Shown piece by piece: positions 1 through 6,738 of a stretch of 20,963 nt of DNA. This DNA is from JBAZOB01 sp041648895 (GTDB lineage Bacteria; Patescibacteriota; JAHJAL01): positions 1 to 20,963 of the forward strand of contig JBAZOB010000022.1 of assembly GCA_041648895.1 (NCBI GenBank), given 5' to 3'. Under the pieces are notes generated by a model. It was not told where the DNA came from. It saw only the letters and a list, made by a program, of their open reading frames with translations, and did not search any database. Both the position numbers and the translations under genes were made by a program. Each line of letters opens with the position of its first letter. Position 1 is the first letter of the stretch.

Positions 1-2
1 TA

Positions 3-452
3 AAAAATGACATTTTAAAAATCGTCGTGGCCGATCGTTATGGCCAGGATCATGTGGCCACCAGTTTTATCAAGGGTTTTGGATTGAAGCAAGGCGCCAT
101 GGCCGCCACGGTGGCTCATGATTCGCATAATATTATCTGTATTGGCACCAATGATCGAGATATGGTGGTGGCCATCAATGAATTGATCAAAATCAAAGGT
201 GGGTTACTGGTAGTTAACCAAGGTAAAGTCCATAATAAAATAAATTTAACCATTGCCGGCCTGATGAGTACCAGGCATGGTCATGTCATCGCCAGAAAAT
301 ACCGGAAATTAAAAAAGAACGCGGCCAAATTGGGCAGCACCATGACTGATCCGTTTATGACCATGTCGTTTATGGCCCTTTTGGTAATACCGGAATTGAA
401 GCTTTCGGACCGGGGCCTTTTTGATGGGAAAAAATGGGAATTGATAGGATAA
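3..452 (+). CDS. Adenine deaminase, C-terminal part (cut by window edge)
   Basis: Adenine deaminase converts adenine to hypoxanthine in cytosolic purine salvage. The reading frame is open to the left edge (it reads KNDILKIVVADRYG before the first possible internal start at 27), so this is the 3' end of a longer gene and no start should be placed here. The visible part carries the conserved C-terminal block of the AdeC family: a FIKGFGLK segment, then VAHDSHNIICIGTNDRDM, then a GGLLVV segment. The metal-binding amidohydrolase core lies outside the window. The family is usually 550-600 residues, so roughly a quarter is present. A hairpin plus T-run follows at 496-523. The family call is firm; substrate preference is known only from the family. 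Confidence 0.9.
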   Translation, partial: KNDILKIVVADRYGQDHVATSFIKGFGLKQGAMAATVAHDSHNIICIGTNDRDMVVAINELIKIKGGLLVVNQGKVHNKINLTIAGLMSTRHGHVIARKYRKLKKNAAKLGSTMTDPFMTMSFMALLVIPELKLSDRGLFDGKKWELIG

Positions 453-495
453 AAGTTGATTAGGGAGATCAGGTGATTTTTATTTTTATCACGAG

Positions 496-523
496 GGTAT
501 AATCTTGATTATACCTATTTTTT
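496..523 (+). terminator. Candidate intrinsic terminator after adenine deaminase
   Basis: GGTATAATC (496-504) and GATTATACC (507-515) form a perfect 9-base inverted repeat around TT, followed by TATTTTTT (516-523). The stem is AT-rich and therefore weak, but its place 44 bases after the stop codon and the T-run suit an intrinsic terminator. The arm also contains TATAAT, so it could instead belong to a promoter for the gene at 587. Confidence 0.5.
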
Positions 524-534
524 GGTGTATGTTT

Positions 535-573
535 ATTAATAATTTATTAAGAAAATATTAATAAATTATTAAT
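535..573. repeat. 16-bp perfect AT-only inverted repeat
   Basis: Positions 535-550 and 558-573 are perfect reverse complements (16 bases each, A and T only) separated by the seven bases GAAAATA. The dyad ends 13 bases before the ATG at 587. There is no T-run typical of a terminator. It could be an operator, a cruciform-prone site or a leader hairpin for the gene at 587; none of these can be chosen from sequence alone. Confidence 0.7.
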
Positions 574-586
574 TATAAATGAATTT

Positions 587-1294
587 ATGATAAATATTGA
601 AACATTTGGGCAGACCCCTTCTGCTCCGGATAGAGAGGAATCAAAGTGTGAACGGGTCAAATACGGACAACCGATTGATGAGAAGAAATTATTGGAATGG
701 GACGCGGGTGATTTTTTTGATGAACTATATGATTGTTACAAGGAAGGCAAAACATTAAATAGTCGACTGTTTTATCGTGAGCAACTGGTAAATGATCTTT
801 TTCATTTAAGCAACACAATGTACGCCGCGGATAAATTGGGAATTTTTGATCAGTTCATTGCTCTAATACAAGATCATGATAATGATATAATGGCGGTGGA
901 AAAGAAATTGCAGAAAGAAGTGAAGGGTTTTGAAGCTTGGCAATTACTCAAACCAATATTTGCCGCCGGATGTATCGTTTGCACCGAAAAAGCCATAGAT
1001 AATAACAATGTCTACTATTACTCGGAATGGGAATATATTGAAAGAGATGTGTATGATAAAAGTTCGCCGCGACATTTTTTAACCAAAGAACTCATTGACA
1101 GACTATATTGTCTAATTAAAGCCGGTAATTATAATAGTTTGAGTGATAAAGAAAAAGAGCAACTGAATTCGACAATTGATAAGTATGGACATGATAACAT
1201 TGCTGACAGGATCAAAAGCAAAAATATTGATAGCAACAAACTGAATTATATCCTTCAGAAGTTAATGAACGGCGTGGATCTTAATGAAAAATAA
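587..1294 (+). CDS. Unknown soluble protein, 235 residues
   Basis: I do not recognise a family. The product is hydrophilic, highly charged and predicted cytosolic, with no signal peptide or membrane segment. The N-terminal 35 residues look disordered. The rest looks mostly helical, with a Tyr-rich stretch near residues 147-155 (NVYYYSEWEY) and scattered Cys (C21, C50, C129, C132) but no tidy metal-binding set. The ATG at 587 is the first usable start; the ATG at 579 runs straight into a stop. No Shine-Dalgarno site is visible, and the 16-bp AT-only hairpin lies just upstream. The 3' end overlaps the next gene by 11 bases, so the two are probably translationally coupled and may work together. 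Confidence 0.7.
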   Translation: MINIETFGQTPSAPDREESKCERVKYGQPIDEKKLLEWDAGDFFDELYDCYKEGKTLNSRLFYREQLVNDLFHLSNTMYAADKLGIFDQFIALIQDHDNDIMAVEKKLQKEVKGFEAWQLLKPIFAAGCIVCTEKAIDNNNVYYYSEWEYIERDVYDKSSPRHFLTKELIDRLYCLIKAGNYNSLSDKEKEQLNSTIDKYGHDNIADRIKSKNIDSNKLNYILQKLMNGVDLNEK

Positions 1295-1844
1295 CTGGAA
1301 AAAATATCTGCGTTGGTTTTTGTGGGGGCAGATGATCGCTTATACGGCGATTATTTTTGGATTATTAGTTTTTTATGATTTATCAAATTATCACCACACA
1401 ATATTGATAATATTGTGGGTCTTTGATTCGACGGTAGCGGGTTACGCCCTGCGTAGCGATTGGTTGCGATTGGATTCAAAAGATGGGGATAAACAAAAAC
1501 AGGATTGGCGGCGCAGATTAATTTTTTGGCAAATGTTGGTGGTAGTCGTGGTGGCCATGGCCTCGCTGTATTTTTTAGATTTGAGTAATGATCAGGAGAA
1601 ATATGTTATTTTTGCAGTCATACTTGATTTAATGGTAACGATAAATTTGCTGAAAAACATGCCCCACCCATCTATTTTGGAGAGTGATGAGATCGGTCCG
1701 GAGGTGAGAGAAAACGTGCGCAGCGCCCAGTTGGCCATGAAAGACGCTGGAGTGATTATGCTCATTTTAAGCTTGTTACCAATTATTCTTTTGGCAATAA
1801 TTATTACGCTGTTGTATATTTTTGTCCCGGACAAAATGACCTAA
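1284..1844 (+). CDS. Five-helix membrane protein with internal duplication
   Basis: Unknown family, 186 residues, predicted integral membrane. Hydrophobic segments lie at about residues 12-31, 38-56, 79-98, 106-124 and 156-181. The first four form a tandem repeat: residues 5-57 align with 75-125, sharing a basic Trp-led start (WKKYLRW / WRRRLIFW), a QM pair, an F-(Y/L)-DLSN turn (D32-N35 and D99-N102) and a second helix ending near a conserved Asp (D48/D115). The fifth helix follows an acidic linker at about 133-145. The gene overlaps the upstream soluble gene by 11 bases, suggesting a membrane partner for it. A strong hairpin begins at its stop codon. Function is not inferable. Confidence 0.75.
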   Translation: MKNNWKKYLRWFLWGQMIAYTAIIFGLLVFYDLSNYHHTILIILWVFDSTVAGYALRSDWLRLDSKDGDKQKQDWRRRLIFWQMLVVVVVAMASLYFLDLSNDQEKYVIFAVILDLMVTINLLKNMPHPSILESDEIGPEVRENVRSAQLAMKDAGVIMLILSLLPIILLAIIITLLYIFVPDKMT

Positions 1845-1866
1845 AGACGCGATCGGTCGCGTCTTT
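1843..1866 (+). terminator. Strong hairpin at the stop codon, probable terminator
   Basis: AAAGACGCGA (1843-1852) pairs perfectly with TCGCGTCTTT (1857-1866) around the tetraloop TCGG. The stem starts inside the TAA of the membrane-protein gene. The only T-run is the TTT inside the stem, so efficiency is uncertain. Confidence 0.6.
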
Positions 1867-1881
1867 CCGAACCAATTTTGT

Positions 1882-1958
1882 ATGGGCGACCCTGGCGGTC
1901 GCCCATCAGGTATAATGATTGATGTAATGTGTATTGTAGGGGCGGGGTTTCCCCGCCC
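1882..1958. repeat. Two GC-rich palindromes, REP-like composite
   Basis: ATGGGCGACC (1882-1891) pairs with GGTCGCCCAT (1897-1906) around CTGGC. Then GGGCGGGG (1940-1947) pairs with CCCCGCCC (1951-1958) around TTT, preceded by TTGTAG. These GC-rich blocks stand out from AT-rich surroundings. The same two modules, in the opposite order, occur inside recQ at 8708-8776 (TGTAGGGGCGGG and GGGCGACC...GATCGCCC), so this looks like a dispersed repeat family, not a locus-specific site. Confidence 0.65.
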
Positions 1959-1970
1959 AAGTTATTGTTT

Positions 1971-1999
1971 TTGAAAAATTTATGTAATTACATTATAAT
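1971..1999 (+). promoter_or_regulatory. mazEF promoter (-35 and -10)
   Basis: TTGAAA (1971-1976) and TATAAT (1994-1999) are separated by exactly 17 bases, a near-consensus housekeeping sigma promoter. Transcription would begin near 2006, leaving a short leader of about 24 bases before the mazE ATG at 2030. Confidence 0.7.
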
Positions 2000-2004
2000 T
2001 ACAT
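1982..2004. promoter_or_regulatory. Dyad over the mazEF -10 box, candidate operator
   Basis: ATGTAATTA (1982-1990) and TAATTACAT (1996-2004) form a perfect 9-base inverted repeat spaced by CATTA, and the left half contains the palindrome GTAATTAC. The dyad covers the -10 hexamer. MazE-type antitoxins of the AbrB fold are known to repress their own promoters, so this is the natural candidate binding site; binding itself is inferred. Confidence 0.55.
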
Positions 2005-2029
2005 TATTAGAATTAATTATGGATAAACA

Positions 2030-2278
2030 ATGAAAGCACAAGTAATACAAATTGGTAATTCGATGGGAATCAGATTACCCAAAGCCCTATTGCAGCAAGC
2101 AAAAATTGAGAGAGAGGTAAAAATAGCCTTGGAGAAAGACGGGATAAAAATCTCCCCAGTAAAGAAGGTGCCGAGACAAGGGTGGAGGGAACAGGCGGCC
2201 AAGATGCATGAATTGGGCGACGATGAATTGATTATTGATGATGGTCTTGATCTGGATTGGGAGGGTTGGGAATGGTAG
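2030..2278 (+). CDS. mazE: MazE-type antitoxin (AbrB/SpoVT fold)
   Basis: The product (82 residues) is the antitoxin half of a type II toxin-antitoxin pair: it should bind and block the MazF toxin and repress its own promoter. The N-terminal half has the swapped-hairpin AbrB/MazE pattern (VIQIGNSMGIRLPKALL, residues 5-21) expected to bind DNA. The C-terminal tail is acidic and Trp-rich (GDDELIIDDGLDLDWEGWEW), matching the flexible acidic tail that MazE-type antitoxins lay along their toxin. The start follows a weak GGA. The stop TAG at 2276-2278 overlaps the mazF start region by 7 bases, implying coupled translation. Promoter and probable operator lie immediately upstream. Confidence 0.88.
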   Translation: MKAQVIQIGNSMGIRLPKALLQQAKIEREVKIALEKDGIKISPVKKVPRQGWREQAAKMHELGDDELIIDDGLDLDWEGWEW

Positions 2279-2595
2279 TAAATCAGTATGATATTTATTT
2301 GGTCAAGTTGAGTCCGACAATTGGTCATGAGATTAAAAAGACTAGACCATGTGTAATTTTGTCGCCAGATGATTTGAATCGAGAGATAAAAACTGTAATT
2401 GTGGCACCATTGACTTCAAAATCACATCATTTTTCTTGGCGGATACCATTGGTTTTAAATAAACGCAGTGGTTTCGTGGTGCTCGATCAAATTAGAACAG
2501 TTGACCTTAAGCGGTTAGTAAAAAAAGTGGGAAAGTTGAATATTAGTACAGTGATGAGGGTAAAGGCGGCGATAAAAGAGATGTTGATAGACTAA
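2272..2595 (+). CDS. mazF: MazF/PemK-family endoribonuclease toxin
   Basis: The toxin half of the pair, expected to cleave mRNA at short specific sequences. The product is 107 residues from the ATG at 2272, which is preceded by GGGAGG (2259-2264) at good spacing; the longer reading from TTG at 2257 is less likely. Family features are clear: an N-terminal YDIYLVKLSP strand, a GHEIKKTRPCVILS block with the catalytic-type Arg at residue 25, a VIVAPLTSK block with Thr at 48 (matching the Arg/Thr active pair of MazF), and a FVVLDQIRTVDLKRL block. It overlaps mazE by 7 bases, and the next gene starts two bases after its stop, so all three probably share one transcript. Cleavage specificity cannot be read from sequence. 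Confidence 0.92.
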   Translation: MVVNQYDIYLVKLSPTIGHEIKKTRPCVILSPDDLNREIKTVIVAPLTSKSHHFSWRIPLVLNKRSGFVVLDQIRTVDLKRLVKKVGKLNISTVMRVKAAIKEMLID

Positions 2596-2597
2596 AT

Positions 2598-4349
2598 ATG
2601 GACCAAGCCGACCAGAAAATTTTAGAGCAGCTAAATCAAACCGCGCCGCACGAGCGGGAGTGTCGGATGTGCCATGGGAAGTGGCGGATTGAGGCGGATG
2701 ATATAGATTATTTGAAAATGCTGATGGTGCCCCTACCCCAGCTTTGTCCATCCTGTAGCAGGCAACTTAAAACCGCTTTTCGGAATGAGCGAAGTCTTTA
2801 CAAGAGAAAATGTGACGCCACTGGTAAAGATATTATTGCCATCATTTCACCGGATAAAGATTACAGGGTTTACGACAAAGATTACTGGTTTTCAGATGCC
2901 TGGGATCCACTGGATTATGGGAGGGACTATGATTTTAGTCGTGGTTTTTTTAAACAAATCAATGAATTGATCCATGTGGTGCCATATATCAGTTTACTCA
3001 ATATTAATCCGGATAATTCTGATTATCTTAACCATGGGAAAGACAATAAGGATTGTTACTTGCTGTCACAAGCGGTGGGTAATGTAAATTGCCTGTACGG
3101 TAAGTTCCATCTACGTAATCGCGATTGTGTCGATAATACGAATATTATTGAGTGTCAGGATTGTTACTGGAACATTCAGGGGATGAATAATAATAATTGT
3201 CAGTATTTGTATTATGCGGAAAATTGTTATAACTGTCATTTTTCAGCTAATTTGACCGGTTGTCAGGATTGTTATTTGTGTACCAATTTACGCAATAAGC
3301 AGTATTATTTTTTGAATAAAAAATACAGTCAGACCGAGTACAAGAAATTGGTTGAGAATATGGACAGGCTGACGGCCCAAAAAGAATTTGATCAAATCCG
3401 CCAGGAGATGATTGTCAAATACGCGCGTATCACCAATAGTGAAAATTGCACCGGTGATCAGATAAGTAACAGTAAGAATTGTCGGGATTGTTTTGGGGTG
3501 GACAAAGGCGATAATTGCAAATATGTTTATGATTCCCCAGGTCAGGTGGATAGTTATGATTGTTTCTCGGCTGGTTTGGATGCCGAGTTACAATATAATT
3601 GCTGTACCAGCGGTGAGGGCTACCACAAAATATCTTCATTTGGTGATGTGGGTTCAAGTGAAACTTTTCACTGCTTTGTTTGTTTTAATTGCCGGGATTG
3701 CTTCGGTTGCGTTGGCTTGCGCGGCAAACGATTTTGTGTGTTCAATAAACAATATGGCGAAAAAGAATATTATAAATTGGTGGAAAAAATAAAACTGGCA
3801 ATGTTGGACAGGAATGAATACGGTGAATTTTTCCCACCCCAGCTTAGTCCCTATGGATACAATGAAACGATCGCGCCGGACTATTTTGACTTAAGCAAAG
3901 AAGAAGCCCAATCACGCGGTTATAAGTGGAGCGATTATGACCCGCAGAGCGGTTACGATGGCCCATGGCATGAACCGGCGACCATCGAAGTCTATCATGA
4001 TGAAGCCCGGGCGCGGGAATTGTTGGCCGGGATTATAAAGTGCAAGGTGACCGGAAAGCCGTTTCGAATTGTAGCGCCGGAATTGGCTTTTTATATCAAA
4101 CATCATATTCCTATTCCGTTGGTTTGTCCGGAAGAGCGTTACCGGCAGCGAAATAAACATAAGAATCCATACCAGTTATGGCACAGGCAGTGCATGTGTG
4201 AGGGCCAAGGAGTAATGAGCAAGGATCAAGGATCAAGTAATATATGTTCTCATGAGGGAAGATGCAGCAATAAATTTGAGACGACATATGCACCTAATAG
4301 GAAAGAGAAGGTATATTGTGAGGAGTGTTATCAAAAATGGGTGGTTTAA
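2598..4349 (+). CDS. Cys-rich multi-zinc-ribbon protein of unknown function
   Basis: This 583-residue protein has no predicted signal peptide or membrane segment and is exceptionally Cys-rich. An N-terminal zinc ribbon uses C22-x2-C25 and C50-x2-C53 and ends in a CDATGK segment. The centre is a run of NC-xx-C and DCxxC motifs containing two long repeats (residues about 222-253 and 365-400), each of the form C-D-C-x2-C, LR-x-K, FNK-x-Y, EY-x-KLVE. Residues 482-534 repeat the N-terminal ribbon in degenerate form, keeping IPIPLVCP but losing some Cys. A final ribbon uses C550-x5-C556 and C574-x2-C577. I recall similar proteins in CPR genomes, sometimes labelled CaiB/BaiF; nothing here supports a CoA-transferase. 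It starts 2 bases after mazF, so it is co-transcribed with the toxin-antitoxin pair. Its stop shares TTAA with the convergent gene's stop. Confidence 0.8.
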   Translation: MDQADQKILEQLNQTAPHERECRMCHGKWRIEADDIDYLKMLMVPLPQLCPSCSRQLKTAFRNERSLYKRKCDATGKDIIAIISPDKDYRVYDKDYWFSDAWDPLDYGRDYDFSRGFFKQINELIHVVPYISLLNINPDNSDYLNHGKDNKDCYLLSQAVGNVNCLYGKFHLRNRDCVDNTNIIECQDCYWNIQGMNNNNCQYLYYAENCYNCHFSANLTGCQDCYLCTNLRNKQYYFLNKKYSQTEYKKLVENMDRLTAQKEFDQIRQEMIVKYARITNSENCTGDQISNSKNCRDCFGVDKGDNCKYVYDSPGQVDSYDCFSAGLDAELQYNCCTSGEGYHKISSFGDVGSSETFHCFVCFNCRDCFGCVGLRGKRFCVFNKQYGEKEYYKLVEKIKLAMLDRNEYGEFFPPQLSPYGYNETIAPDYFDLSKEEAQSRGYKWSDYDPQSGYDGPWHEPATIEVYHDEARARELLAGIIKCKVTGKPFRIVAPELAFYIKHHIPIPLVCPEERYRQRNKHKNPYQLWHRQCMCEGQGVMSKDQGSSNICSHEGRCSNKFETTYAPNRKEKVYCEECYQKWVV

Positions 4350-5470
4350 TTGACTTCCACCACTGATCCGCCTTTTATTTCTTTGAGTGAGTATTGGATC
4401 CAGACCAAATCACCATTGCTATCAAAGCGGTAGTCACCAATGACACCGCTATAATTTTTTAGTTTGTAGAAATAGTTTTTGATATTTTCACCTTGGAGGC
4501 CAATTTCTTCAATGGCCTGGGCGAGGAGGGACACATCGTCATAGGCAGCGCCGAGATAGAATTCAAAAGTCGGGGTACCATAGAGTTGTTGGTATCGCTT
4601 CAGAAAATCCTGGGCGGTGGGGTTGCTTTTATCCAAAGGCGGATTGTCGATCACCACCACGCCGTCGGCGGTGGGGCCGGCGATAGACAGAGCGGTGGCG
4701 CCGGCGACAACGTTGGTGCCAAATAAAGGTAAATTTAATTTGGATGTACTGGCTAATTTAATAATATTGCCGCCGGCAGTTTCGGATTGGGGGTTAATGA
4801 AAACCGCTTCGGCGCTGGATTTTTTGATTTCATTGATAATATCGGAAAAATCAGTGGTGTAGGAGTAGAAAGTTTCATCGACGACAATCGCTCCACCGTT
4901 GTTTTCATATTCATCAACAAAAACATCATGGAGATGTTGAGCGTATTCAGTATTTTCAGAAATAACGGCAATGGTTTGATAATTTTTACTGATATGACTG
5001 GCCATGGCTTTCTCCAAGTCGGCGTCGGAAGTGGTGTTACGAAAAACGTAATCACCGGCCAAGGTAACCACCGGACTGGATGAGGAAGGAGTGATCAGCA
5101 CTACACCGGCCGGTTCAGTAATTTCGGCCGCCGCCAGAGTCTCACCACTGCAGACACCACCAATAATCGCGTTGACTTTGTCTTCATAAACTAGTTTACG
5201 GGCCGCTTCACGGGCACTATCTTCTTCACATTTCCCATCCTCATAGAACATTTTAATATCTTTTTTGCGGATGCCACCGGCGTCATTAATGTCATTGACG
5301 GCCATCTCAACAGAATTTTTGATGGGCAGGCCGTAACTTTCCATGTCGCCACTTAGTGGCCCAATGAAGCCAATTTTTATCTCATCAACATAGTCCAGTT
5401 CATTGATGGTGGAGATGGTGCAGCCGGAGAATAAGACAACAAATAATATTAACGGGATGATTTTTTTCAT
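4346..5470 (-). CDS. Orphan periplasmic-binding lipoprotein (LivJ/type I fold)
   Basis: The product (374 residues, normal family length) resembles solute-binding proteins of branched-chain amino acid and amide ABC transporters. It has a lipoprotein signal (MKKIIPLILFVVLFSGC, Cys at 17), so it should be anchored outside the membrane. The mature part begins with IKIGFIGPLSGDMESYG and contains NDINDAGGI, IGGVCSGETLAAAEI and ITPSSSSP, all characteristic of this fold, followed by a second lobe ending in a GVIGDYRFDSNGD motif. No permease or ATPase gene is in the window, so it may act as a sensor, use distant partners, or serve another extracellular role. The ligand is unknown. The stop codon overlaps that of the convergent Cys-rich gene. 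Confidence 0.88.
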   Translation of the reverse strand: MKKIIPLILFVVLFSGCTISTINELDYVDEIKIGFIGPLSGDMESYGLPIKNSVEMAVNDINDAGGIRKKDIKMFYEDGKCEEDSAREAARKLVYEDKVNAIIGGVCSGETLAAAEITEPAGVVLITPSSSSPVVTLAGDYVFRNTTSDADLEKAMASHISKNYQTIAVISENTEYAQHLHDVFVDEYENNGGAIVVDETFYSYTTDFSDIINEIKKSSAEAVFINPQSETAGGNIIKLASTSKLNLPLFGTNVVAGATALSIAGPTADGVVVIDNPPLDKSNPTAQDFLKRYQQLYGTPTFEFYLGAAYDDVSLLAQAIEEIGLQGENIKNYFYKLKNYSGVIGDYRFDSNGDLVWIQYSLKEIKGGSVVEVN

Positions 5471-5531
5471 GGTCGCGGTTTTTATATTAAATATGGTTTT
5501 ATCATAAATATATTTCGGTGGGAAATAAAGA

Positions 5532-5571
5532 TAAGAATAAATTAGGAATTATTATTCCTAATTTATTCTTA
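5532..5571. repeat. 18-bp perfect inverted repeat between divergent genes
   Basis: Positions 5532-5549 and 5554-5571 are perfect reverse complements around TATT; the arms contain the core TTAGGAAT / ATTCCTAA. It lies between two divergently transcribed genes (starts at 5470 minus and 5639 plus), so it is not placed to end either one. A shared operator is the simplest reading; an inserted palindromic repeat is the alternative. Confidence 0.65.
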
Positions 5572-5603
5572 ATATCTCCTTAATTTTTTAATAATATGCG
5601 ACA

Positions 5604-5612
5604 TGTTATAAT
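5604..5612 (+). promoter_or_regulatory. Extended -10 element for the DUF475 gene
   Basis: TGT followed by TATAAT (5607-5612) forms an extended -10. No good -35 hexamer lies 17 bases upstream (a T-tract is there), which is common for extended -10 promoters. Transcription would start near 5619, about 20 bases before the ATG at 5639. Confidence 0.5.
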
Positions 5613-5638
5613 GCGGCCAGATAATAAAAAATCAAAGG

Positions 5639-6559
5639 ATGGACATTGGTACAATAATTCTTACTATACTGGGATTGTGTCTGTTTGAGATCGTTTCCAG
5701 TATTGACAACGCCGTGGTCAACGCCGATGTTTTGGCCACCATGCAACCCAAATGGCGGAACTGGTTTTTGGTGTGGGGCATTATTTTCGGTGTTTTCGCC
5801 GTGCGCGGTTTGTTGCCCTGGCTGATTGTCTGGTTATCCAATACGGCACTGGGGCCGATTCAAGCTTTGACTATCACTTTTTCCAACGATCGGTTAGCGG
5901 TGGAATCGTTTGAACAAACTGCTCCCTACTTGCTTTTAGCTGGTGGGATTTTTTTGATGTTTTTATTTTTCTATTGGCTATTTTTAGAAAAAAAGCATTG
6001 TACGTTATTTTTTGAATCCTATTGCGTCCAGCAGGGAATTTGGTTTTTCAGCATCACTTCGATAATTTTGACTATTTTGATTTGGCAGACTTTGAAAATT
6101 GACCCCAATCTGTCCTTGGCGGCGGCGATCGGTTCGAGTGCTTTTTTTATTATTTATGGTTTCAGAGAACAGGCGGAAAAGGCAGAGAAGTACATTGCCG
6201 GGCAGAAAGGGATAAGTGATATTAGCAAATTACTATATTTAGAGGTGCTAGATGCTACTTTTTCTCTCGATGGAGTAATCGGCGCTTTTGCTTTTACATT
6301 GTCAATCCCGATTATCTTGATTGGTAACGGCATTGGAGCAATTGTAGTTCGAGAACTAACTATAAAGGGCGTGAACCACATCAAAGATTATATCTATTTA
6401 AAGAACGGTGCCATGTACTCCATTTTTTGTTTGGGTATTATCATGATCATGGAAGGATTGGGAACGGAGGTGCCAGTTTATGTATCGCCAATTATCACGT
6501 TTATCATTGTTGGTTATTTTCTGATGAAATCAAGACAGGTAAAAAAATTAAATAATTAA
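5639..6559 (+). CDS. DUF475/TerC-like integral membrane protein
   Basis: A 306-residue polytopic membrane protein of the DUF475 group, related to TerC proteins linked to tellurite resistance and, in better-studied members, to manganese or other metal handling. Two inverted-repeat signature motifs are visible: FEIVSSIDNAVVNA (E17, D23, N24) in the first helix and LEVLDATFSLDGVIGAFAF (E202, D205, D211) in the second half. These acidic residues inside the membrane are the expected cation-coordinating positions. About seven to eight hydrophobic segments can be counted. AAAGG sits directly against the ATG, too close for a normal ribosome site, so the start could be misplaced by a few codons. A repeat element follows the stop. 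Substrate is not determinable; metal transport is inferred from family. Confidence 0.82.
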   Translation: MDIGTIILTILGLCLFEIVSSIDNAVVNADVLATMQPKWRNWFLVWGIIFGVFAVRGLLPWLIVWLSNTALGPIQALTITFSNDRLAVESFEQTAPYLLLAGGIFLMFLFFYWLFLEKKHCTLFFESYCVQQGIWFFSITSIILTILIWQTLKIDPNLSLAAAIGSSAFFIIYGFREQAEKAEKYIAGQKGISDISKLLYLEVLDATFSLDGVIGAFAFTLSIPIILIGNGIGAIVVRELTIKGVNHIKDYIYLKNGAMYSIFCLGIIMIMEGLGTEVPVYVSPIITFIIVGYFLMKSRQVKKLNN

Positions 6560-6585
6560 TGAGTTGTGTTAGTTAGTCATTCCCC

Positions 6586-6690
6586 TGTCATCCCCGACCG
6601 GAAGCGGAGCGCTCCGGTTATCGGGGATCTCATCAATAAGACGTTTAACAAAACTTAATGATGAGATCCCCGCTCAAGGCGGGGATGACA
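6586..6690. mobile_element. MITE-like inverted-repeat element, copy 1
   Basis: The element begins TGTCATCCCCG, ends CGGGGATGACA and has inner arms ATCTCATCA / TGATGAGAT. Each arm is itself a hairpin: the right arm folds as CCCCGC-TCAAG-GCGGGG and the left arm carries a longer nested hairpin with CCGG cores. A related copy lies at 9578-9665. It carries no coding capacity, so it would be a non-autonomous element or a REP-like repeat. It fills most of the gap between the DUF475 and TspO-like genes. Confidence 0.72.
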
Positions 6691-6738
6691 TGAGAGAGAT
6701 GGTTAATTAACACTACTCATTAATCATTAATAATTTTT

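Noticed and set aside
2598..4349. CaiB/BaiF CoA-transferase label for the Cys-rich protein
   Set aside because: No CoA-transferase motif is visible; the protein is dominated by CxxC zinc-ribbon-like motifs. The label appears to be a propagated misnomer.
3430..5083. Overlapping opposite-strand frames within the Cys-rich and binding-protein genes
   Set aside because: They have no ribosome sites, show biased compositions and lack family motifs, while the frames they overlap are well supported.
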